Positions 36,193 to 45,577 of a stretch of 64,000 nt of DNA are shown piece after piece. Under the pieces are notes generated by a model. It ran no database searches and was not told the DNA's origin. It saw only the letters and a program-made list of their open reading frames with translations. The position numbers and the translations under genes were made by a program. Position 1 is the first letter of the stretch; each line of letters starts with the position of its first letter. The DNA lies in the NCBI RefSeq assembly GCF_025995175.1, contig NZ_BAPV01000057.1:148544-212543 (forward strand). The letters are read 5' to 3'. Origin of the DNA: Asaia krungthepensis NRIC 0535. GTDB taxonomy: Bacteria; Pseudomonadota; Alphaproteobacteria; Acetobacterales; Acetobacteraceae.

Positions 36193-36561
36193 TCCCTCGG
36201 CAGGGCATTCGTTTTCCTGGTCCACCCATCCCAGCCGCCGAAAGCAATAAAGTTCGGGACCTTTTCTCATCCCGGGTCAGAGACGGGGCGACCAAAGCGT
36301 TGTCTCGCCCCCTCCTCCCACAACTCAACGTCCATTCGATCCTGCAGATGAAACTTTCCGGACTCCCGCGAGCGTTGGGCATCCTGTCTCCACAGCCATG
36401 GAGCGTCTAACTCTCTCCGCAACTCCACCACGGAGAAGCATAAGCCGCATGCTGGCTCTTTCGTTACGAGAGGGATACTTGCCGCTGCGGGTCTTGCCTG
36501 TAACAATGAGGTAACTCCCGGCAATCCTGGGAGGATAATTCGGACTAGGAACGTATAAGGC
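36193..36561. other. Intergenic region before the SPFH gene
   Basis: Roughly 370 bp between ada and the SPFH gene. Open frames crossing it have no recognisable protein features, and no repeat or hairpin stands out. It should contain the promoter of the SPFH gene. Confidence 0.5.
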
Positions 36562-37464
36562 ATGTCTTTCCCACAGCTCCCGTCCCAGTTACCTCCACGT
36601 GTCCCCTCGGGCGCGATCAAGATCGGCGTCGTTGCTCTGGGCGCCGTTGCGATCGTTGCGATCCTGAATCCGTTCTACCAGATCGCCTCAGGGTATTGCG
36701 GCATCCTGACCAATTTCGGCTCGGTGCAGCCCATTGCGCTGGAACCCGGTCTGCATATCGCCATCCCGGTCTATCAGAAGATCATCTCCGTCTCCACGCA
36801 GCCACAGACCATCACCTCGCATGAACAGGCTGCGACGCATGACCTTCAGGATGTCCGCACCTCCGTATCGGTCACGTTCCATATTGCCTCCGCCGATGCG
36901 CCGGGGTTCTTCCGCGATTTCCGCACACTCGATGTTCTCGCGCGCCGGATCATCGAGCCCACGGTCTCGAATGACGTAAAAGCGATCACCGCCAATTATA
37001 ATGCGGAAGAGCTGATCACGAAGCGCGACCTGGTGGATGGTCAGATCAAGGATCTGATCATTCGCTCGCTTCAGCCCTATCATCTGACCATTCACTCCGT
37101 GAACACGGCGAACTTCGCGTTTTCGACGGCCTACGCGCAGGCTATCGAAGCCAAGCAGGTGGCTCAGCAACAGGCATTGCAGGCCCAGTACACGCTGCAA
37201 CAGACCCAGATCTCGGCTCAGGCTCAGGTGGTTCAGGCCAAGGCGCAGGCCGATGCCGCCGTCGCGACAGCACAGGGACAGGCTCAGGCCCTGCTGGTGA
37301 CGTCTCAGGCGCAGGCCAAGGCGAACAGCCTCGTCTCACAATCCCTGACACCGGCCTTGTTGCAGCAAAAGGCGCTGGATCGCTGGTCGGGCACCATGCC
37401 GACCTATCTGAGCGCAGGCGCCCCCCTGCCCTTCATTGGCTCAATGGACTCTGTGCAAAAGTAG
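36562..37464 (+). CDS. SPFH/prohibitin-like membrane protein
   Basis: A 300-residue protein of the SPFH/Band 7 superfamily. A membrane segment at residues 18-40 (GAIKIGVVALGAVAIVAILNP) anchors it, then the SPFH domain begins with FGSVQPIALEPGLHIAIPVYQKII and runs through SVTFHIASADAPGFFRDFRTLDVLARRIIEPTVSNDVKAI to about residue 200. A long coiled-coil stretch rich in Ala and Gln (AIEAKQVAQQQALQAQYTLQQTQISAQAQVVQAKAQADAA) follows, as in prohibitins. Members assemble into ring scaffolds at the membrane. It is a single gene with no protease or NfeD partner nearby, which leaves its role open. The ATG at 36562 gives the expected N-terminal membrane helix. Confidence 0.92.
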   Translation: MSFPQLPSQLPPRVPSGAIKIGVVALGAVAIVAILNPFYQIASGYCGILTNFGSVQPIALEPGLHIAIPVYQKIISVSTQPQTITSHEQAATHDLQDVRTSVSVTFHIASADAPGFFRDFRTLDVLARRIIEPTVSNDVKAITANYNAEELITKRDLVDGQIKDLIIRSLQPYHLTIHSVNTANFAFSTAYAQAIEAKQVAQQQALQAQYTLQQTQISAQAQVVQAKAQADAAVATAQGQAQALLVTSQAQAKANSLVSQSLTPALLQQKALDRWSGTMPTYLSAGAPLPFIGSMDSVQK

Positions 37465-38032
37465 AAGGCGGCTCCGTCAACCAGTATCGCCCACTGTTCC
37501 TGACAGGGAAGTTCTTTTGATCCGGCGCTTCCTTCGCAACATGGCGGCGGATGCTCGAATTGAAGGTGGCTTTGAGCATTGCCGTGTGAAGACTGGTCGC
37601 CTCGCCCCATTTGCTCCGCCCCACTCCTCCGCGCGAGGAACGCTGCAGGGCACGGCGTCATAGCGCGTTGCGTCCTTGGATATCGCGCTTGCCCTCGTTG
37701 ACTCTGCCTTGGCCTGCTCAGATGGGAGACAAAAGAGGCGTTAACCATACCCGTGTCACGCGCAGTATGACGCCTTTTGAAACGACCCTCCGTTCCCCAT
37801 CCCTGATCTCGAAATCATCCGGTTCTGCAGGCGGAGATCCGAACTCCTTGCACCGGGCACACGGGCACACGGGCACACGGGCACACGGGCACACGGGCAC
37901 ACGGGCACACGGGCACACACCGATATCTCTGCGCGGATCGCGTCAATAGCAGTTTCCATTAGCGCAGCTGCGAGACAGCAACGACCACGCATAGGCGCGC
38001 ACGCTGACCGCAACGATCCGAGGCGTGCCCCA
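37465..38032. other. Non-coding region containing the octamer tandem repeat
   Basis: About 570 bp between the SPFH gene and the groEL terminator, with open frames on both strands that show no family features. Its one clear structural element is the tandem repeat at 37855-37918. Confidence 0.55.
37855..37918. repeat. Tandem repeat, eight perfect copies of an 8-bp unit
   Basis: The unit GGGCACAC occurs eight times without a break, and the preceding CAC plus following AC extend it slightly. The unit length is not a multiple of three, so any gene crossing it would change frame with a one-copy gain or loss. It lies in a stretch with no convincing gene, some 115 bp from the groEL terminator. Confidence 0.95.
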
Positions 38033-38067
38033 TAAAAAAAACCGCCCTGTCTTTCGACAGAGCGGCT
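38033..38067 (-). terminator. Rho-independent terminator of groESL
   Basis: On the minus strand a stem made by CCGCTCTGTC and GACAGGGCGG (with one mismatch, and loop GAAA) is followed by eight T residues. It lies 32 bp past the groEL stop codon. Confidence 0.9.
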
Positions 38068-38098
38068 CTCTTGTAACCTTGATGGAAAAGGCGATGGA

Positions 38099-39763
<1,665 letters not shown>

Positions 39764-39792
39764 TCAGTGTGCGAAAATGGGGAGGCTGGAAA

Positions 39793-40083
39793 TCAGCCGA
39801 TCACACCCATAATGTCGCTTTCCTTCATGATCAGCAGCTCTTCGCCGTTGATCTTCACCTCGGTGCCGGACCACTTGCCGAACAGCACACGGTCGCCAGC
39901 CTTGACGTCCAGTGCCACGAGCTGACCCTGCTCATTACGGGCGCCCGAACCGACGGAGACGACTTCGCCTTCCATCGGCTTTTCCTTGGCGGTGTCCGGA
40001 ATGATGATACCACCGGCCGTCTTCTGCTCGCCCTCAAGGCGGCGAACGACGACACGGTCATGCAAAGGCCGAAAATTTGTCAT
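39793..40083 (-). CDS. groS: 10-kDa co-chaperonin GroES
   Basis: A 96-residue co-chaperonin, the heptameric lid of GroEL. It has the family start [46 protein letters not shown], the mobile-loop sequence [11 protein letters not shown] and [32 protein letters not shown]. The start is the ATG at 40083; an upstream in-frame codon would add five residues, not seen in the family. It is the first gene of the groESL operon and is preceded by a CIRCE element about 90 bp upstream. Confidence 0.98.
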   Translation of the reverse strand: MTNFRPLHDRVVVRRLEGEQKTAGGIIIPDTAKEKPMEGEVVSVGSGARNEQGQLVALDVKAGDRVLFGKWSGTEVKINGEELLIMKESDIMGVIG

Positions 40084-40168
40084 TATGGATCGCTCCACTT
40101 TTCTCTAAGGCGGCGTCCTTGCTCAAAAGCAACGCCGCCGGTTTGCGCGCCCGCTCAGCCGCAGCGCG

Positions 40169-40195
40169 TTAGCACTCCCGATACGAGAGTGCCAA
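40169..40195 (-). promoter_or_regulatory. CIRCE operator (HrcA-binding site) of groESL
   Basis: The inverted repeat TTAGCACTC-N9-GAGTGCCAA matches the CIRCE consensus at 17 of 18 arm positions; the second arm has C where T is usual. It lies about 90 bp before the groES start, in the usual place, so heat-shock control by HrcA is expected. hrcA itself is not in this window. Confidence 0.93.
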
Positions 40196-40221
40196 ACAGG
40201 TAAGAGAGCCCTGCCCTATCG

Positions 40222-40473
40222 TCAAGGGTCGTTCCTGTCATCTCCGTCATTTTTCACCGAGCCTTCATTATTCGCGCTGGCAGGGGCGGCGAAGGCTGCG
40301 TCCTCCAGCCTGGCCCCATCAAGTTCGCGTGCCCTGATCCCGCGCTCTAGCTCGGTTTTCAGCCTTTCGGCCCGGGTCCGACCGTGGAGGATCCGGTTTT
40401 CCTCCGCAAGGGCCGCATCCTTCTCACGTGCCACACGTTTGCGCACACGACGCAGATTGACGATTTCTGCCAT
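40222..40473 (-). CDS. DUF4169 family small protein
   Basis: An 83-residue, highly charged protein. The start MAEIVNLRRVRKRVAREKDAALAEENRILHGRTRAERLKTELERGIRARELDGARLED matches the alphaproteobacterial DUF4169 family, whose members are basic, helical and of unknown function. A 20-residue acidic tail rich in Asn and Asp follows the conserved part. Upstream, a purine-rich site precedes the ATG at 40473. It is divergent from the dienelactone hydrolase gene, 52 bp away. Confidence 0.85.
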   Translation of the reverse strand: MAEIVNLRRVRKRVAREKDAALAEENRILHGRTRAERLKTELERGIRARELDGARLEDAAFAAPASANNEGSVKNDGDDRNDP

Positions 40474-40525
40474 GGTGATCGTTGATCTCCCGACGCAATG
40501 AACAAGAATGAAGGAGGGTCGTTCC

Positions 40526-41200
40526 GTGGGACACCTGATATCCCTGACCGCCTCGGATACCCATCATTTTAGCGCCTATGAAGCCGGTGAGGCCAGTGCG
40601 CCGCGTGCCCTCGTCGTGGTCCAGGAAATCTTCGGCCTGACCGATCATATACGCGCTGTCTGCGATGAACTCGCGGATCGTCACGGCTATCATGTGATCG
40701 CCCCGGCCCTGTTCGATCGCGCCAGGCGCGACGCCGTACTGCCTTATGATCAGAACGGTATGAGCGAGGGCCTTGCCCTGCGTGAACAGATCAGTTCGGA
40801 CGAAATTCTGGCAGACGTGACGGCAAGTGCCCATGCGCTCAGTCATCATGGCCATGCGAAGGTTGGAATCCTCGGCTTCTGCTGGGGCGGGCTTGTGGCC
40901 TGGCAAGCGGCAACACGCACCCGCCTCTTTTCTGCTGCCTGCGCATGGTATGGGGGTGGTATCGCCTCAGTCAGTCACGAAAAGCCGCACTGCCCCGTTC
41001 AGCTCCATTTCGGTGGCGAAGACGATCATATCCCCCATACCGATATCAACACCATCCGCGAGAACCGCCCGGAAGTCGAAATCTTCGTCTACGACGAGGC
41101 CGGGCATGGGTTCGGCTGCAATGATCGTCCAAGTTTCAACCGTAATGCCCGCGATCTCGCCCATGAGCGCAGCATGGCGTTCTTCTCTACCCATCTCTGA
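40526..41200 (+). CDS. Dienelactone hydrolase family protein
   Basis: A 224-residue alpha/beta hydrolase of the dienelactone hydrolase family. It has the family opening PRALVVVQEIFGLTDHIRAVCDELADRHGYHVIAPALFDR, the nucleophile cysteine in GFCWGGLVAWQ, the acid in FGGEDDHIP and the histidine in EAGHGFGC. I favour the GTG at 40526, which has AAGGAGGGT a suitable distance upstream; an ATG 18 bases earlier lies in that site. Family members cleave cyclic ester lactones, but most bacterial members act on unknown esters. It is followed after 18 bp by the DUF2934 gene, so the two may be co-transcribed. Confidence 0.92.
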   Translation: MGHLISLTASDTHHFSAYEAGEASAPRALVVVQEIFGLTDHIRAVCDELADRHGYHVIAPALFDRARRDAVLPYDQNGMSEGLALREQISSDEILADVTASAHALSHHGHAKVGILGFCWGGLVAWQAATRTRLFSAACAWYGGGIASVSHEKPHCPVQLHFGGEDDHIPHTDINTIRENRPEVEIFVYDEAGHGFGCNDRPSFNRNARDLAHERSMAFFSTHL

Positions 41201-41218
41201 TTTTCTGAAAGCCGCATC

Positions 41219-41542
41219 ATGCCCAGCACAGACAGCACCAATCCCCTGATCGACAGTCCGGAGCGCGATGCGCGTATCACCGCCAAGTCGCGCGAACTCT
41301 GGGAAGCCGATGGCAAACCGGGATGCGGCCCGGAAGCCTATCTCGAAAACGCCTCGGAAATCATCGGCATGGAGGAGCATCCTCATGCGGGCGAAATCCC
41401 GGTAAGCAGCCTTCCTGACCCGACCCTTGCCGATGTGCAGGTCGAAAATGCCGAAATTCAGGAGAATCTTGGGGAGTTTCCCGAGCGCCAGACCGATCAG
41501 GGCGATCGCGACCATTTCCCTGAAAAACAGAACCGATCCTGA
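41219..41542 (+). CDS. DUF2934 domain protein
   Basis: A 107-residue soluble protein. Residues about 15-50 (DARITAKSRELWEADGKPGCGPEAYLENASEII) match DUF2934, a short helical motif common in alphaproteobacteria. The remainder is acidic and low in hydrophobic residues, and likely disordered. Function unknown. It lies 18 bp behind the hydrolase gene and is closed by a bidirectional terminator after about 30 bp. Confidence 0.8.
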   Translation: MPSTDSTNPLIDSPERDARITAKSRELWEADGKPGCGPEAYLENASEIIGMEEHPHAGEIPVSSLPDPTLADVQVENAEIQENLGEFPERQTDQGDRDHFPEKQNRS

Positions 41543-41573
41543 GCAAGCTCACGTTCCAGTAACCGAAGCATCA

Positions 41574-41602
41574 GAAAAGGGGCCGTTTTCGGCCCCTTTT
41601 CC
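41574..41602. terminator. Bidirectional rho-independent terminator
   Basis: The 12-bp stem GAAAAGGGGCCG / CGGCCCCTTTTC with a short T-rich loop lies between the DUF2934 gene (plus) and mtnP (minus). A and T runs within the stem ends allow stopping in both directions. Confidence 0.9.
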
Positions 41603-41611
41603 AAAGGCGCT

Positions 41612-42499
41612 TCAGCGTAGAACGCGCCCCGCCACGGCATCGAGCTTGGCAAGCATCTGGGGATCGCGTGCATTGGGTGCCGTGATGATCGCGTGATCGA
41701 GTGCACGCTCGGCACCAGAGGGGCACAGCCCACGCGTGCGACCAAGCTCAGGAATAATCGCCTTGACGAGGGCCTTCGCCTTGGCCGCATTCTGGGTCAT
41801 GACCGCCACGACGGCATCTACCGTCACGGAATCATGGTCGTCATGCCAGCAATCATAATCGGTCACCATGGCGATGCTCGCATAGCACATCTCGGCCTCA
41901 CGGGCGAGTTTGGCCTCGGGCATATTGGTCATGCCGATGACCGAACAGCCCCACTGGCGATAAAGCTCGCTCTCGGCGCGGGTCGAGAATTGCGGCCCTT
42001 CCATCACAAGATATGTGCCACCGCGAACCAGCTCCACGCCGATCTTTCCAGCCTGCGCCGCAATCACGTCGCCCATGCGCGCCGATACCGGATCGGCCAT
42101 GCCCACATGGGCCACGCAGCCACGCCCGAAGAAGCTCTTCTCGCGCGCGAAGGAGCGGTCGATGAACTGGTCAACCAGCAGGAACACGCCGGGCGGCAGA
42201 TCTTCACGCAGCGATCCAACCGCCGAGAGCGAGACAATATCCGTCACGCCCGAGCGCTTGAGTGCGTCGATATTGGCGCGGAAATTCAGCTCCGAGGGAG
42301 GAATGGGATGATCGCGGCCGTGGCGCGGCAGGAATACACAGCGTACGCCATTCAGGCGCCCGAAAAGCAGTTCGTCCGAGGGCTCGCCCCAGGGCGTCTC
42401 GACACGACGCCATTCCTTCTCTTCCAGTCCGTCGATATCGTACAGGCCCGAACCGCCGATAAGGCCGATCACGGGTTCGATGGTCACATCTTCAGTCAT
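41612..42499 (-). CDS. mtnP: S-methyl-5'-thioadenosine phosphorylase
   Basis: A 295-residue purine phosphorylase that splits methylthioadenosine, a by-product of polyamine and AHL synthesis, into adenine and methylthioribose-1-phosphate. Landmarks: IGLIGGSGLYDIDGL at the N-terminus, the phosphate-binding RHGRDHPIPPSELNFRANIDAL, TDIVSLSAVGSLRED, VMEGPQFSTRAESELYRQWGCSVIGMTNMPEAKLAREAEMCYASIAMVTDYDCW. It belongs to the MTAP rather than PNP group by the D-Y-D-C-W region. It ends next to a shared terminator and stands apart from other methionine-salvage genes, which are not present here. Confidence 0.95.
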   Translation of the reverse strand: MTEDVTIEPVIGLIGGSGLYDIDGLEEKEWRRVETPWGEPSDELLFGRLNGVRCVFLPRHGRDHPIPPSELNFRANIDALKRSGVTDIVSLSAVGSLREDLPPGVFLLVDQFIDRSFAREKSFFGRGCVAHVGMADPVSARMGDVIAAQAGKIGVELVRGGTYLVMEGPQFSTRAESELYRQWGCSVIGMTNMPEAKLAREAEMCYASIAMVTDYDCWHDDHDSVTVDAVVAVMTQNAAKAKALVKAIIPELGRTRGLCPSGAERALDHAIITAPNARDPQMLAKLDAVAGRVLR

Positions 42500-42676
42500 C
42501 AGGTTTCACCTTTCCGGTCTGACCGTTTGCAGGGTTTCAGGAACACCAGAACGGGCCATTTCGCAACCTGTCCGTGTTTTCATTTCCCCTGTCATGGTTT
42601 CAAGAGGTCTGTTTTGCTATAGGCTTGCCCATTCAGGCTGGCGAAAGACCGGCTGAGACAGAATGTGGAGCTTGCC

Positions 42677-43618
42677 ATGAGCGAGACCTTGGATCCGAGA
42701 ACATTCGGCACCCTCATCCGTGATCACGTGCCTCATGATTCCTTCAAGGAGATGGCGCGACACTGGTTCGAGACCCTGCGCGACAAGATCTGCGCCTCGT
42801 ACGAGGCGATAGAAGACGAGGCCGTCGAGCGGAATTCGCCGGTGTTACGGGACAAGGTCGAGGCCGGCCGCTTTCAGCGTACTGCGTGGAACCGGAACGA
42901 GGACACCAATAGCAGCCTGCATGGCAGTGGCGTGATGTCGGTCATGCGAGGACGCGTGTTCGAGAAGGTTGGCGTCAATGTCTCGACGGTATGGGGCGAA
43001 TTCTCTCCTGAATTCCGCAAGAACATGCCCGGCGCAGATGTCGATCCCCGCTTCTTCGCAACCGGTATCTCGCTCGTTGCACATCCCTGCAATCCGCATG
43101 TGAGCGCTGCGCATTTCAACACGCGCATGATCATTACCAGTAATGGCTGGTTCGGTGGCGGTGGCGATATCACGCCGATGTTTCCCGATAGCGAGGAAGC
43201 GAAAGCCGATGCCGCAGCTTTTCATGAGACGTTTCGCGATGCATGCGGGCGTCACGATCCAGCCTATTACGAGCGTTTCAAGACGTGGTGCGACGAATAT
43301 TTCTTCCTGCATCATCGCAACGAGCCGCGCGGTCTTGGCGGTATTTTCTACGATCACTTCGATTCCGGAGATGCAGACAGGGATTTTGCCTTCACGAAGG
43401 ATGTTGGGCTCGCCTTCTACGAAGCCTATCCCCGCGCAGTCCGGTCCCGGATGATGCAACCATGGACCGAAGCCGAGCGCGAAGCGCAGCTGATACGTCG
43501 CGGTCGCTATGTCGAGTTCAATCTGATACACGACCGTGGCACGGTTTTCGGACTGAAAACCGGTGGCAATACAGAGGCCATTCTCATGAGCATGCCTCCA
43601 GAGGTGAAATGGCCCTGA
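42677..43618 (+). CDS. hemF: Oxygen-dependent coproporphyrinogen III oxidase
   Basis: A 313-residue enzyme that converts coproporphyrinogen III to protoporphyrinogen IX using oxygen, a late step of haem synthesis. Family signatures include [55 protein letters not shown], and [28 protein letters not shown], ending in [39 protein letters not shown], a typical HemF end. I take the ATG at 42677; a GTG 12 bases upstream is possible. The aerobic form suits the strictly aerobic respiratory chain suggested by cyoABCD. It is followed by a secreted binding-protein gene, perhaps through a very short frame at 43609. Confidence 0.96.
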   Translation: MSETLDPRTFGTLIRDHVPHDSFKEMARHWFETLRDKICASYEAIEDEAVERNSPVLRDKVEAGRFQRTAWNRNEDTNSSLHGSGVMSVMRGRVFEKVGVNVSTVWGEFSPEFRKNMPGADVDPRFFATGISLVAHPCNPHVSAAHFNTRMIITSNGWFGGGGDITPMFPDSEEAKADAAAFHETFRDACGRHDPAYYERFKTWCDEYFFLHHRNEPRGLGGIFYDHFDSGDADRDFAFTKDVGLAFYEAYPRAVRSRMMQPWTEAEREAQLIRRGRYVEFNLIHDRGTVFGLKTGGNTEAILMSMPPEVKWP

Positions 43619-43710
43619 CGGACGGGTCACGATTTAGCCGCAATCATCTGGCTTACCAGCGCCTGCTGGCCGGTCAGGCGGTGAAAGGGAAGAAGTGCGC
43701 AACAGGTTGA
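43609..43710 (+). CDS. Possible 33-codon leader or coupling frame after hemF
   Basis: A 33-residue frame starts inside the last codons of hemF, with AGAGG four bases upstream, and ends 16 bases past the GTG start of the following binding-protein gene. The peptide is basic and has no recognised family. Its position, bridging both genes, suggests it may couple their translation; it may equally be chance. Confidence 0.3.
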   Translation: MALTDGSRFSRNHLAYQRLLAGQAVKGKKCATG

Positions 43711-44822
43711 CGTTTCTCGCATCGGGATTGAACCCGACGCGTCGCCGCTTTCTCTCTGCCGCCCTTGCCGCAGGTTGCGCGACCTCTTTCCCGGCCCGCG
43801 CCTGGGAAGATGACATGCGAGCGGACGCCACCTCGTCGCTCATCGACTCTCCCCGCCTCATTGTGGGCGGCGGCCCGGACTCCCTCCCCGGACAGGTCGC
43901 CCCCCTCCTCGCCACCGCGCTGGCAGGAGGGCTGACAACCCCCCCACCGATCGCGGTGCATTACGACATGGGGCGCGATGGCGTCACTGCTGCCAATCTC
44001 TTTGATAATGTGAGCCCCGAGGCGGATGGTGGCACAGCCATCCTCGCCCCGGGTGCCGCCCTCATTGCCTCGCTTTCGGGCGATAGCCGTGTTCACTTCG
44101 ATTTTTCGCGCTGGGCGGGACTGATTGTGGCGCGTCGTCCCGTGGTAACATTGGCGCGGGCGGAACTGCACCGGACAATACGATCGAGACTGAGCGGGCT
44201 GTTTCATGACAGACCGGTGCGCCTTGCCGTCTCCCATCCCACCGGTGTCGAGTTATCCAGCCTGCTCGGCCTTTCTCTTCTGGGCCTTCATCCCCTGCCG
44301 GTAGACGGCTTTGCTGACAAGGCCTCGGCCCTCGAGGCCCTGAAATCGGGGCAGGTAGACGCTGTGCAACTTACCCCCGGTCCCGGGGATGATCTGGCGG
44401 CCGATATCGCCTCCGCCCCGGAAGGGATCAAGCCGATCTTCTGTTCGGGTCCGTCAGTGGCCGGTGTTCCGGGTTTTGACGCGACTTATCAAATGGCACG
44501 GGGACATGCCCCGAGCGGAGCCCTGTACCAGTCATGGCTTGCTGTCTCGAGCGCGGCGGCTTCGGCGCTGGTTCTGGCGCTTCCCATGCTGACCCCGCCG
44601 CTTGCCATCGCCCGCTGGCGTCATGCAGCCTCGGTCGCTGTGACAGATACGGCTCTGAAGACCTGGAACGATGCCCAGCACCTGGTTGTCACTGCTGGCG
44701 CGGATTCAGCATCGCTGCTCAACCAGTGCATGCCCGAGCTGACATCGCTGCTGGCCCTGAGGCGCTGGATCAATAACAACCAGCCCAGATGGCGTCAGGG
44801 TCAGGAAACACGCCCCACCTGA
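43695..44822 (+). CDS. Tat-exported periplasmic binding-protein-like protein (TAXI/TTT receptor type)
   Basis: A 375-residue protein with a twin-arginine signal (TRRRFLSAALAAGCATSFPARA), so it should be exported folded to the periplasm. The mature part has the mixed alpha/beta pattern of solute-binding proteins of tricarboxylate or TAXI-type transporters: LIVGGGPDSLPGQVAPLLATALAGG near the start, an APGAALIASLSGD strand, PVRLAVSHPTGVELSSLLGLSLLGLHPLPVDGF and a repeated AVQLTPGP turn. Function is inferred from fold only. No permease gene for such a system is adjacent, so it is an orphan. It starts with GTG at 43695 with a purine-rich stretch before it. Confidence 0.6.
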   Translation: MRNRLTFLASGLNPTRRRFLSAALAAGCATSFPARAWEDDMRADATSSLIDSPRLIVGGGPDSLPGQVAPLLATALAGGLTTPPPIAVHYDMGRDGVTAANLFDNVSPEADGGTAILAPGAALIASLSGDSRVHFDFSRWAGLIVARRPVVTLARAELHRTIRSRLSGLFHDRPVRLAVSHPTGVELSSLLGLSLLGLHPLPVDGFADKASALEALKSGQVDAVQLTPGPGDDLAADIASAPEGIKPIFCSGPSVAGVPGFDATYQMARGHAPSGALYQSWLAVSSAAASALVLALPMLTPPLAIARWRHAASVAVTDTALKTWNDAQHLVVTAGADSASLLNQCMPELTSLLALRRWINNNQPRWRQGQETRPT

Positions 44823-44845
44823 CTTTTCGTACGCCCAAAAAGTCA
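44820..44845. terminator. Inverted repeat spanning two convergent stop codons
   Basis: TGACTTTT and AAAAGTCA form an 8-bp stem around a 10-nt loop. The first arm begins with the stop codon of the binding-protein gene and the second ends with the stop codon of the Smr gene on the other strand. It may act as a weak two-way terminator. Confidence 0.4.
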
Positions 44846-45523
44846 GAGTCGGCTTTTTGCCCGCAACAGGATCCGCACGGCACCCTTGTTCTTCTTGTGG
44901 GTGTGAACGACTGCGAGAATGAGCGGCCTGAGATCGCCACGTTCGAGCCAGTGCGGCAATTCCTGACGGATCACCCCGCCCTCCTGTCCGCTACCGAGTC
45001 CGGTGATGACCTCGACGCATCGTATATTCTGCGTGCTGCAGGCGTGCAGGAAATGATGAAGCTTGAAAAATGCGTCCTGCGCGAAAAGGCCATGGAGATC
45101 GAGCCGTTTCTGCGGCTTCATTTTACCCGTGGCGAGGGCGTTCCAGGACGTCGTGTCCAGCCCGGGCTGACGCCCGTTGATTTCGAGACGATCATGCACC
45201 CGATCATGCCTGACTGCAGGGGAGACAGCCCGGATGACTTCGCGCACCCTGAAGGTGATCCCTGCCTGTCTCGCTAGAGCCTGAACGGGATCGACAGGCA
45301 CGTGGCCCATAGAAGCGGATGACCGGGTTCCGCTCGCTGCATTCTGCATCCCGACACCCGGCATGTCGGGCAGGGAAGGGGCGGGCGAAACGGCACCGGT
45401 CGAAGTCTGACGCTCCTTGCCACTGCGTGTTGCGGGTGCCTTTCTGGACCGCATCGGCAGGATGCTCCGAGCGAAGGCTTGCCAGACTGACTCGTCTTCA
45501 GCACTCAGATCGCGTCGGGCCAC
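44843..45523 (-). CDS. Smr-domain protein
   Basis: A 226-residue protein with a C-terminal Smr (small MutS-related) domain, a nuclease-like fold found in MutS2 and other DNA- or RNA-handling proteins. The domain shows RLDLHGLFAQDAFFKLHHFL, CVEVITGLGSGQEGGVIRQELPHWLERG and the end AVVHTHKKNKGAVRILLR, the D-L-H-G and T-G-x-G motifs being diagnostic. The first 110 residues are polar and low-complexity. The GTG at 45523 has a purine-rich site upstream. In alphaproteobacteria this gene normally follows mltA; here two genes lie between. Confidence 0.88.
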   Translation of the reverse strand: MARRDLSAEDESVWQAFARSILPMRSRKAPATRSGKERQTSTGAVSPAPSLPDMPGVGMQNAASGTRSSASMGHVPVDPVQALARQAGITFRVREVIRAVSPAVRHDRVHDRLEINGRQPGLDTTSWNALATGKMKPQKRLDLHGLFAQDAFFKLHHFLHACSTQNIRCVEVITGLGSGQEGGVIRQELPHWLERGDLRPLILAVVHTHKKNKGAVRILLRAKSRL

Positions 45524-45577
45524 TGCTCTTCCTTCTCGTCGCTCGTGCCTGAGCCAGCAAGCCGCGGGGCGGCCTGC

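Noticed and set aside
36267..36620. Minus-strand open frame between ada and the SPFH gene
   Set aside because: It runs over the SPFH start, has no family features, and would collide with that gene's promoter.
40169..40195. Possibility that the CIRCE-like repeat is a chance palindrome
   Set aside because: It matches 17 of 18 arm positions and lies at the standard place before groES, so chance is very unlikely.
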